Position numbers and translations under genes: made by a program
The notes under the pieces: generated by a model
What the model was told of the DNA's origin: nothing
Database searches by the model: none
Seen by the model: only the letters and a program-made list of their open reading frames with translations
Part shown: positions 27,801 through 39,800 of the stretch, piece by piece
How positions within the stretch are numbered: the stretch's first letter is position 1
Layout of the letters: every line of letters starts with the position of its first letter
From: Chiridota heheva
Lineage: Eukaryota > Echinodermata > Holothuroidea > Apodida > Chiridotidae
Assembly (NCBI GenBank): GCA_020152595.1
Contig: JAIGNY010003850.1
Coordinates: 275,501 to 339,500, forward strand
Length of the DNA stretch: 64,000 bases
Direction: 5' to 3'

Positions 27801-30800
27801 TTGCGTCTGCATGACAGTTTCAGAAGTTGACACATAAGTTTTGTTTTTGATGTCAAAGATGACATGATAATTTTCAAATATTTCATAGTAGTCTGAAATT
27901 ATCTGAGTATGACCATGACTACTCCAACAAACTTAACAGGACTACAGTATACTAAACTGTTACTTTAGTTAGGACATACCAGAGGAGACGGTAAATATGA
28001 ACAAATTTCTAACACTTCGGGAAACGCAAACTAAAGGGGGGATACTTCCTAAATTGTGTTATAATCTGCAGTTGCTCTTAAGAATGTTGCTCAAAAAGAA
28101 TGAGTAATATTAGAACTTTGCAAATTATTATCAATGTTGTACAGTATGTTTACATTTAAAAAAAATAAGAATATCAGTCATAAGGTAAAATTTTAGTAAG
28201 AATATCAATACTAAGGGCAATATAACACGGGCTGTGAATGTATGCTTTATATAATATATTTATGGAACTGCCATTTCAGCATTCACTTGGATCAGTTTTT
28301 GTCTGCTGAAGTTCTGTAGTGTTATGTAATAATTGATGTGGTCAACTGCTGGTAGGCCCTATGTCGCAAATTATTTTGTGGGGTGACTCATGATAGTACT
28401 GGTCTAGTCTAACTTCTAAGCAGGGACTATTTAGTTATTGGTCTGACTAATTAAGGCAATCAATAGAATAGGCTTGTAGGTCTACATGGTATTTGAGGCA
28501 TGCCCATAATATAGGCCATATGTCTCTCTCATGCACCTTCATATCTGTACTCATCAATCATGAAAATGGACTTTTTTACATAACAATTTTGTCCGACTTC
28601 GCTAAGGTGGGTAACAAATTTAGGTCATACTACAGTAATAGACCCTAGGCTAGTAGTAGTAGGCCTTAGTATTAGACCTAACCTTAGTATGCCTACTGCC
28701 AGTGCCACTAGGGTAGGGCCTAAATATTTGGTGCGTAAACAGATCGTTCTTTGGTAGGCCTAAACCTAGTACCAGCAAATCCAAAATTGTGGATAACGGT
28801 AACAAGAATATCATTTGTTTATATCCGTAAGCTCTGTCAATAATCGTACAACCAAATTAATTTTATTTTGCATAATTCCGTCCTATGTCTCAATGCATTG
28901 CCATAATAACAACCTAGTGTAACAGAAAAGCCACACCTTATCACGTTAGGAAGGAAATCAGTTCTAGGAAGTGAGAATTTGAACTGGCATTTTTCCTGAG
29001 CATTTTCATCCACTAAAAGTACTTAAAAAGTGGCTTAAATTTGCAACACTAATAGTTCATTTTATAAGAGCATACTGAGCTTGATAAAAAGTTGTCTGCT
29101 ATGAGGAAAAGTGACTTACACAGATCAGAAAAACGAGTGACGAATCTTACTTTTTCAAAGATCATCACAAAATGGGCCACGAAAAATCTTTATTTTGGAA
29201 ACTTTATCGAGACTGAAAATGCTCGGATTCCGATTTAACCCGAAATATAATGTCTTGGACGTCATCTGATCTTCTGCTTTATTGACAAACATTGAAACTG
29301 CATAACTTGGGAGCAATTTGAATTATTCGGAGTCATTCAGAGGTGATCATTTTACAAACAAGGAAATGCTCAATTTGAACTTCCGGGTCAAGTCCTCAGT
29401 AACGATCATAGCAAGGTCATGTTCCCAACTGTAAAAGGAAAAACAAATCTTTTAAAAAAATATATATATATATATTTTTTTTTTTTTTCTGAGATGCAGG
29501 ACGGATCTTCAAGGGGCTGGACATGCCTGTAGAGGAGAACTGTGAAACAGCAAAGCTAGGGGTCTCACTGTAATGCAAGCATTTCATGAGACACCTGTGT
29601 GTATTGCCAGAATGTTTCAAAAACATCATTACACTAGGCTCTTGACCTTGTCTACGCGATGAAAAATTACATCAAGGGAAAAATCTGAACCATTAAAAAG
29701 ATTCAAATTTTAAATGGCCTACATCTTCACTCTTTTGCATCTATTTTTGACTCTGATTAGGATCCTGCTCAAGTGGTGGTGAAAGGAAAGTTGGATGAAG
29801 ATGAACAGAGTCCGGATGTGGACTACAGTATAAAACATCCTCTTCAAAACAGATGGTGCTTCTGGTTCTTCAAGAATGATAAAACTAAGGATTGGGCAGA
29901 CAACCTTAGACAGATCACATCATTTGACACAGTGGAAGACTTTTGGGCGTAAGTCTTTTAAAAGAATTGTAATTGCTGTATCTGTTCACTTTGAGTGAAA
30001 AAAAGGAAAAGATAGTAATTTAATAATAATGATAATGATAATAAGCATAGATTTATATAGGCCTCAAAGTGCTTAAACAAGTTCACAACAATAATGCATA
30101 GTCAAATTAATTGATGAATAAATGAGTTTTTAAAGGAATATTACCATGTTTTTTTGCTGTAAACTTTCATCAAAAAGAGAAAAATTAAAAAAACAATTTA
30201 GTACAAAAATCATGTTGCTATGTTATTCCTGCCAGGAGATATTCAGATTTTAAGGTTCACAAAAAATGCCAATAAACAAATAGGAAAAGGCTTAGTATGA
30301 CATCACAGCAACACATTCTCCCACAAAGCTTATGTATTTCATAAAAAATCTATCCTTTTTTATATGTAAAATTGCTAGAAAAATAAATTGACAAAAGTTA
30401 GGTATTTATATACATTGCCAAATATATCCTACTGCAATTACTTTTGGAAAGTTGTTTCTAATCATACAAAAACATCCAATTAACATGCAAAGAAATACAT
30501 CAAACATTTGCAATGGATTTGCCTCTATGCATCATCAAACACGAATTCATCATACTGTACAAAAACTTTAATAAAATGCAATTGGGAAATCCATATCTCC
30601 TGAATGGAATATATTATCAACCTGAATTTTGTATCAACTTGGCTCTAAAAGTATGCACTTTCAAATAAAATTTTGCAAAAAAACCATTGGAATATTCCTT
30701 TAAAAGAAATTTGAAAGATTTTTAGTATTCGGTCATCCGGGCATTTTGAACATCCGGGACTCTTAATTGGTGAAAACGTGCTACAATTTGTGCACAAGTA

Positions 30801-33800
30801 AACATCACGCTTTGTTCTATGTATGCGCGATACATATATTTCAAACTTTAAAATGATGTTTTCTGCGGTATTTCCTACACATTTGCAACAATTTCCTGCA
30901 AAATTACCAAAGCGAACGTAGAGATTTAGGCCTCTAAAGGTGACCGATTTCACACTGGCTGTAATAGTAAAATGCTTTGTTTTCATTGACAAACTGGTTC
31001 AGATTTATGCACGTTTTTGTGACGTCATCCCGAATACTCGAATTAACAGATTGTGCATTTCGAATTAAAAACTACTTCAATATCTTAGTTATTTGTACTT
31101 CTTTATTAGGAAACTAAAGAATGATTATCAACTAATAATAAAATGCTTGTGCAAATTAGGCCTACTTGAAAATTCTGAACAGTAAAACGAAAAACATGGT
31201 TTTCTGTGTCGGAAAGCATTAAAAGTGCTGTTAGTGTTTGCATATAACTTTTTTATAATTACGAAACAGCCTGGAAGTAAAAAATATTGCAATTTTAAAG
31301 AATAATTAAAGAGTGGAAGTTCAATTGATACTGCATTGTGTTCATATGCTTTGTTTGGGTTCTTGATTTGCAGATTGTATAATCACATTCAAACAGCTAG
31401 CAGATTGCAGGCGGGTTGTGATTACAATTTATTCAAGGTAAGATATACTTTGGTTTTACAATTTTTAGGGATTTAGCTTTCACTATATAACAATTGATCT
31501 GACACCCACACAGCCCTACCACTGCCAACCTTAACTGCTGTCAACCCAACCACTGCCAATGCCAACCCAACCGCTGCCAACCCTAACCCTGCCAACCCTA
31601 CCGCTGCCAACCCAACCGCTGCCAACCCTACAACTGCCAACCCAGCCGCTGCCAACCCTATCCCTGCCAACCCTACCGCTGCCAACCCAACCGCTGCCAA
31701 CCCTACCGCTGCCAACCCTACCCATGCCAACCCTCTTACCGCCAACCCTATCGCTGCCAACCCTACCACTGCCAACCCTACCACCGCCAAACCCTACCAC
31801 TGCCAACGCAACCACTGCCAACCCAACTGCTGTCAACTGCCAACCCTACCACTGCCAACTAGATCCAACTACTGTCAACACTGCCAACCCTACCACTGCC
31901 AACCCTACCCACTGCCGTCAGTGGTAGGGTTGATAAATTAGTGGCCCTTATGCAGTGGTCAAACGGCATCTTCACATACCCCCTCAAGGTTTATTCAAGA
32001 TTCGACGTCAAATCTTCTGGTCAAAAATTTACAGTATGGGTGAACATTAACCTGAATTATTTTGGGGTGTTGTGAATCTTGACCTAAATTTATCGAAAGT
32101 CAAGAGTAAAATTTGTCTTAAAATAATTGCAGGTGGGTGAAACCTTATCGAAAATCTTCAATTTGTTTGTTTGTCATCAAGATATTTCAAGAACTGATGA
32201 CTGGATTTGGATCAAATTTAGTGTGTGGTTTTGTTACTGCTTAAGGAATAAGCGATTACAATTTAAGGTATTGCAACAGGGGGATGGAGCAAATGGAGGG
32301 GTGGGGACATTTTAGCCGGTTTGTTTGTCTGTCATCAAGATATTTCCAGAACGTGATGTTTTGTTTAAATTTGGTGTGTAGTTTGTTTTACTGCTTTAGG
32401 AAGAAGTGATTAAAATTTGAGACATATTGTAACAGGGGAAGGGTGCAAATGGAGGGGTGAGGACATTTTAAGGTGAGTTTGTCTGTCATCAAGATATCTC
32501 TAGAACTGATGATTGGATTTTGATTACATTTGTTGTATGGTTTTGTTACAGTTTTATGAAGAAGTGTTTAAAATTTGGGACTAATTGGAAGAGGGGAAGG
32601 GCAGAAATTCAGGGGTGGGGTTGTTTTAGGATGAGATCTATCAAGACTAAGTTGTCAAGACTAAGTTGAAACTTTCCAATGGATTATGCTGAACAAAGAC
32701 TTTGTGCTCTGAATGAAGATCCAAGCAATCAATTTTCTGGACTCAAAGAGACTTATATCAAGTGTTCTCTGGAATCAATGAAAATGATATAGTTGGTTTA
32801 TGCCATGAATGGAAAATGATGGAATGTGAATCCTGGCTGAATAGAGCTCAAACAATGATGCTTCACTTGAATATAACTGAAAACAATGGTATGGCCTTTG
32901 AAGAAATCCAGTTGAAGATATCTTCAAGTGTTCAGATTGCAAATGTTCATTACAGATCAAAACTTGGGGATGAATCTTGGTGAGCCAAGGATTTCTGAAG
33001 TAGATTATATTGGGATGGGGATCAAATGAACTGTAAATCAAATTGTTCTAGGCATTTTGGAATTGCAACGGGGCAGAGGCATGTGCTCTAGAGAGTGCTA
33101 ATAATCTAGTTTGATGTTGTTTTGCTTGATGAGGGTGTGTATGGGTGTGTATGATGGGTGTTTTTATGTTTTTAGACAGACATTTGACAACACACAATCC
33201 CTGCAGGAACAAAATATTTCGAGGAGAGCAATGGCACCCATTCTTTGAAGGCAAGTACTTGCGCAAGGGACCTAAATTTGGGCGGAAGAAATGTGTGTGT
33301 TTGCTTCATGTCATGCGTAGAGGATAAATATTTAACGAGCATAAGTTCAAAATTTTCCAAATTTATATCTTCTGTATGGTGAATTTTTTAGTTCAACCAA
33401 CACAAGAGTGCTCAGTTGAGGTTATAAAATCGAACCTTAGATTCACTTTTGGCCTTTAGGATATTGAAACTTTTTGTTTTAACAGGGGACTATTAGACCT
33501 TTCGTTTGATATGCAAAATTGTGTATTAAATTTTAATTAGCTACCTGTAATTAGCTGTACCCGTAAGGCAATAATTATGGGCACACTAAGTCAATGAGAC
33601 TTTAAGAAACACCTCTGGTCTTAAAATTTGGGCTCATAGAAGATGTTGTCTTTAATTCTAATCCTTGTATTTTGTTAGGTGTAAATCATTGTAATTTTGT
33701 AGTCGTGGCTAAAAACAAGTGAACAATTTTCATACTTTTTAGAGATTTTTTGGAGATATTTCATGGTGTCAAGTTTCACACTCCGTACAAGTACAAACTC

Positions 33801-36800
33801 TCTCAAAAATTTTCTTTCATTATAAAACTGCCCATCGTGCATGAATAGACATCAGGTAATTAAGCAGCTTTGTGCCGAAACTGCCCATCGTGCATGAATA
33901 GACATCAGGTAATTAACCAGCTTTATAATGAAGCTGCTCATCGTGCATGTATAGACATCAGGAAATTAACCAGCTTTATATGATGCATTGCTTATTTAGA
34001 ACAGATACTATTTGGGAATTTCTTAAATTCCCTATCTTAATAGATATTCTTTCCAGTAATGAACTTAATTTGACTTGCGAGCTTTTAACACAGGACGAAA
34101 ATATGCTACAAAACTTGAAAATAGTAAACATTTTCATCAAAATTGGTAAAAAATTGACCAATTTACATCTTTTTTTCATTTTTAGTCCTGGCAATAAACA
34201 ATGGAAATTTTATATACATTTTTAACATAACATCCATAAAACCTATAAAATTTTCTTATGTTAAGTTGTTAACTTATTGTTTTGTCAAACCTTCACCAAC
34301 ATTATTTGAATGGGAGCAATTGAATATGACAAAAAAGTTTTGAGCTTAATCTCTATCATATATGCTAGCTATCATAAATGCTAGCTATCATATATCCTAG
34401 CTCAATCGAAGTAGAGTAGGAGAAACTGGTCAGTTTGATGATATTCTGTGAATAAAATTTAGAACAGAAATTAATTGCATTAAAAAGCTTACAACTACAA
34501 ACAATCAATGTTTTCTTCTCAAAAAAATAAACATGGCACATTGTTTCAAAAAACTGGGGAATTGACATCAATAACATTCCTCATGCCATTTTTCTTTTTT
34601 ATTGACAACAAATCATCACCACATGCTAGGCACTCAAAAACTTTACTAAAAGTTGAGCATCTGCATCGGTGATGCTCTTAGCATAATTTTGTGTTCCCCC
34701 CCCCCACACTTTTTTTACTTTTCCCCCCTCCCCCTTCCACTTTTAGTAGGAAAATCCTGCCCATGGTTGGCATATTAAAGGAATATTCCTGTGAATCTTC
34801 ATTTTTATATACAGGCGAGAACATAACTTCTGTCCAACATCATTGGCAGAGGTAACAAATATCATGCAAAACGTTTTTTTTTTTTGTTCGTTCTTTAACC
34901 CTTACTATACCAACAATTTTTGTTAAATGCGCTCGGGAGGCGGAGTCGAAGATGGGGAACCCAAAACGGCGGTAATATTGCAGCGTGGTAGAGTAAGGGT
35001 TAATCAGAGGCTTTTTATTGAAGGTTCCTCTGTCTTCCAAGCAGCAGAGTTGGGCTCGTTCCTATTCATTGACCCGCTGGGCCGTCCACCGGGATCATGC
35101 TGCATATATTTTTAAGTTGGCACACTTGTCGCGGGTTCCATAACCCTCATTCCCACCAGCACTTTTTTTTAAATGCGCTCGGGAGGCGGAGTCAAAAATG
35201 GGAACCCAAAACGGCGATAATATGGCCGCATGGTAGAGTAAGGGTTAATCAGGGGCTTTTTATTGAAGGGTCCTCTGTCTTCCAAGCAGCAGAGTCAGGC
35301 TCGTTCCTATTCATTGACCTGCTGGGCCGTCCACCGGGATCATGCTGCATATATTTTTGAGTTGGCACACTTGTCGCGGGTTCCATAACCCTTACTCTAT
35401 CAGCACTTTTTTGAAAATGCGCTTGGGAGACGGAGTCAAAGATGGGGAACCCAAAACGGCGATAATATCACTGGTGATAGAATAAGGTTTAATCAGGGGC
35501 TTTTTATTGAAGGGTCCTCTTGTCTTCCAAGCAGCAGTCAGGCTCGTTCGCTTTAGCGACACAATAGGCCGCCCACCGGGATCATGCTGCATATATTTTT
35601 GAGTTGGCACACTTGTCGCAGGTTCCTTAACCTTTACTCTACCAGCACTTGAAAATGCGCTCGAGAGGCGGAGTCAAAGATGGGGAACCCAAAATGGTGA
35701 TAATATTGCTCGTGATAGAGTACGGGTTAATAAGCAAAATTGTTTTCATCATATACATGTAGCACATTTACCTTTCAGATGGCATGATAAAGAAGAACAT
35801 GACATCCGTAGTTGCAATTAATTTTCAAATTTCTCAGGGTCCTGAATAAAGGTGTCGAAAATCTTCCTACGAAAAATCGCAACAGAAATAATATACTTTT
35901 GCAATATACAGCTTTTGCAATTTTATGTACTTTTCATCACACAATTACATGGCGGACGTTTTTAGAGCACATATTTAGCACACATACTGTTGTTTACTCA
36001 AGAAATATTTTTCTTCCCACGATTTACCAATTTTTAAGTTTATAACCACTACAACCGTAGATTTTTTTCAGTTTCCGATGACGTCTTGAATAGGCCTAGT
36101 CCTGAATTTCAAATATATCTTCTTTTTTTTCTCTTTCAGGAGGGAGTTAAACCTATGTGGGAAGACACTCATAACAGGAATGGAGGAAGGTGGCTTATCA
36201 ATTTTGACAAGAAAGTAAAAGGAAGTGATATTGATAAAGTTTGGCTGGAAACGGTAAGTTTACGTTTTGCGAGTTTGGTCGTTAAATGACATGGAGATCT
36301 GTTGGGAAATGATCAGCATATATTGCAGGGATTAACCCTTACTCTACCTGCACTTTTTTGAAAATGCGCTCAGGAGGCGGAGTCAAAGAGGGGAACCCAA
36401 AATGGCGATAATATCGCCACGTAGTAGAGTAAGGGTTAATCAAGGGCTGATTATTTAAGGGTCCTCTGTCTTTCAAGCAGCAGAGTTGGGCTCGTTCCGC
36501 TTCAGTGACCCACTGGGCCACCCACCGGGATCATGCTGCATATATTTTTGAGTTGGTGCACTTGCCGTGGGTTCATTAACCCTTACTCTACCAGCACTTT
36601 TTTGAAAATGCGCTCGGGAGGCGGAGTCAAAGATGGGGGAACCCAAAACTGCGATAACATTGCCGCGTGGTAGAGTCAGGGTTAACAAATTAACCAAACG
36701 TCAGCTTGCCTGCTGGGCAGGAGTACCTGAAATTGTGGTTGACCTAAAAGTAATTAAGGTTGTCCATGTAAAGTTTTTGTATACACTCAATGCAAATTGT

Positions 36801-39800
36801 GCTGAAAACCAGGTTGTCCATCCGAGCAGGTCAAGTAAATGTCATGGTTGCTCGGACAAGATTTTTGGATGTCCCAGGCAAGCCAGATGTATGATTTGTT
36901 GCTTGCTGATAAGTTACTTTCTTATAATTGATTTTCTTCGAAGTTACAAACATAGATTGATATCCAACTTCAAAATTCTGTAAATAACTGAAGGTATTTC
37001 AAATATTGATGACTTAGCTAATATTGGCTTCAAGTGTCGACAGACTCACAATCTCGACCAAAAGTGTTGGAACAAAATCCCTCAATAATTTTAAATGGCA
37101 TTTCCCCCTACCTCCCCTATTTATTGTTGTGTGTTTTGTAAAAAGCGAGGTAAAAAGTGACTTTCAAGATTGATCAAAGGAAGTGTCCGTAACACTCGTA
37201 ACTAATATTTTTTTATCCTAATGTTATCCACATACATACATTCTGGCATTTATAAGCTGCGCCTTTTGTCCAAACAATTGTTACAAAGCGCAGGTAAAGA
37301 AGATGTATCTCAGTTTACATCAAAATATAACTAAAAGGTGTACAAGTGAGTTTGAGAGGTTTTTTAAAGGAAGCTGTAGAACGAGCACTCCTAACGCTAT
37401 AAGGGAGACTGTTCCATAAATTGGGCGCAGCATTGGAGAAGGCTCGATCTCCTGTCTGAGATGATGTTCCAGGAACAGCAAGCAAAAGCTTTGAAGACGT
37501 ACGGAGACATTGAGCTGGTGTATATTTTTGGAGATGGTTGCTTATGTAAGATGGTGACTTGTCCATCAGAGCTTTATACACATGGAGGCAAATCTTGAAA
37601 TTAATTCTCTGGGAGACTAGTGAAGCTCCTTTAGTAGGGGAAGTGCATTATCGTAGCGTGATTTCCTAAAGATAAGGCGAGCAGCTTTATTTTGAAGTCT
37701 CTGGAGAGAGAGTAGGTTGGCTTTGGAGAGACCTATAAGTAATGAATGACCATAGTCTAATCTTTAGAGAATGGGAGATCTGATAATAGCAGGACAGGTG
37801 TCCTGATTAATGCAGCGTCAAATTTTCCATATATTTCTAATATTTTACTGTGCGACAGAAAGTATTAACATTTTGAGAAATGTCCATTTTACAGTCAAAC
37901 TGGACACCCAGATTGCATACTTTGGTGGACCGTGATATGTTAAGTGTCCTCAATCGCGAGGTTGATATCGGATAAGCAGCGTAAATTATTGGCTGAGGCA
38001 ATGACAAGAAACTTGGTTTTATCTTGGTTTAGTTTAAGCTTGTTAGCAAGCATCCATGATTTGTATCTCTTTCACACACGCAGCAGCAATTCTGAACAGG
38101 GCACACTCAGCATCCATAGGTATATGAGGATCATATTTGATGTAAACTTGTATATCATCAACATACATGTGGTACATCTGCCGCGTTTATGCAGAATATT
38201 ACCTATGGGAGTGGTGAATAAAGTAAAAGCAAGCAGACCAATAAGAGATCTAGGCTTGGGCGGTATACTGGTACTCACATAAGTACCAGTACTTACTCAC
38301 GTAAGTACTGGTACAGAAGTACCGGTACTCGCGTAGTCAAGTAACTCTAAAATATAAATACTATTACCAAAATCATGCATTTTTGATACCTAATTTATGA
38401 AAATCACATTCACATTATCACATATTTACCTTGCAAGAGGCTTGTTCTTAATCCATTAATCAAAACACCACCGATGAATACCCCCTGTAATTATTCCCAA
38501 AGCTGCTAACAATCTCACAGACACGTTATCAAATTGTAGACTATTCATACAGAAGTTACATTCCATTCTTTACTTAGTAGGTGTTGTCCCAAGTCAAACG
38601 TAGCACACACACAATTAACATTTAAAACCATTCAATGTTGTGCCCTTTGCAAACAAATTTGCAAAATGCAACTTTCAACATTGATCGAGGGGAGTGGGGA
38701 TTTGTCCCAAGTACTACTTGGCCACGATTGTAGCATTTACACTCACTTGTGTTATTATTTCTCTGTTTCATTCCACAGGTTTTATGTCTCATTGGTGAAA
38801 ACTTTGAAGACGAGTCGGATGCTGTCAATGGTTGCGTCATAAATATTCGCCCCAAGGGAAACAAAATCAGCCTCTGGCTAGGGGAATCTAAAAGTGAAGA
38901 AGTCGTTATGAGAATAGGGTAAGGTTGACGTCAGAAATATTAATTTAGAATGTCATGTGTACTAAGTATAGACATTTTAAAATCTGAATCAGCAATTTCT
39001 GGAAAACTAATTAAGATAATGTCACATGGCAGAAATTCACCTGTCCATTATGAATCGATCATATACTGGGGAATCTTGTCGACCAATCAAATACTGGGGG
39101 CTTCTTGCCTTCTGCACAATTACTGCAGTGTATGGCACCAAATGTATGAAAACATTGCTTCCTAACGCTTATATTACATGCGTTTTACATAAGTGTAATA
39201 CACCTGGGCATTGTTAGTTGCAACATTTCCTTCCAGACACTGCAGCTGATTGGTTGGGTAACAAAGGGAACATTTTAAATTATAGCACTAAGAGAAACAA
39301 AATGGTGTTATTAAATTAAGGGTTCATGAACAACACAGCTTTCCCTATTGTCCATTTATGATGATGGACAGTTGTGCTTCTTTAGTGAATAAGGCGATAG
39401 CCGAGTCGAACTTGGTGTTCATTATTCCCTGTGAACAGACATGATAGAAAGTTGCAAGTCCATGGACCCAATTTGACTGGATGGAGGGTAGATAGTTAGG
39501 ATGGAAAGTGCAGGTGGGTGGAGGTGGTAGGTGAAGGTAGAAAGTTAGGAGTGGGAAGAGTGAGAAGAAAAGTGTAGGTGGGTGGACGTGGTAGGCGAAT
39601 GTATAAAGTTAGGGGTGGGAAGAGTGAGAAGGAAAGTGCAGGTGGGTGGAGGTGGTAGGTGAATGTAGAAAGTTACGGGTGGGAAGAGTGAGAAGGAAAG
39701 TGCAGGTGGGTGAAGGTGGTAGGTGAATGTAGAAAGTTGGGAGTGGGAAGAGTGAGAAGGAAAGTGTAGGTGGGTGGAGGTGGTAGAAGCGGTTGGGAAG

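Noticed and set aside
31473..31927. Ala/Val/Gly- and Leu/Pro/Thr-rich frames on both strands
   Set aside because: Products of the 15-bp minisatellite, whose period is a multiple of three.
32717..32983. Possible exon of a conserved large protein (CHEWKMMECESWLN)
   Set aside because: A faint resemblance to a region of midasin-like proteins came to mind but could not be supported by motifs, splice sites or neighbouring exons.
33178..33324. Possible alternative eIF4E exon preceded by TTTTTAG
   Set aside because: Its translation (KIFRGEQWHPFFEGKYLRKG) has no place in the eIF4E protein, and exons 3 and 4 join directly in phase.
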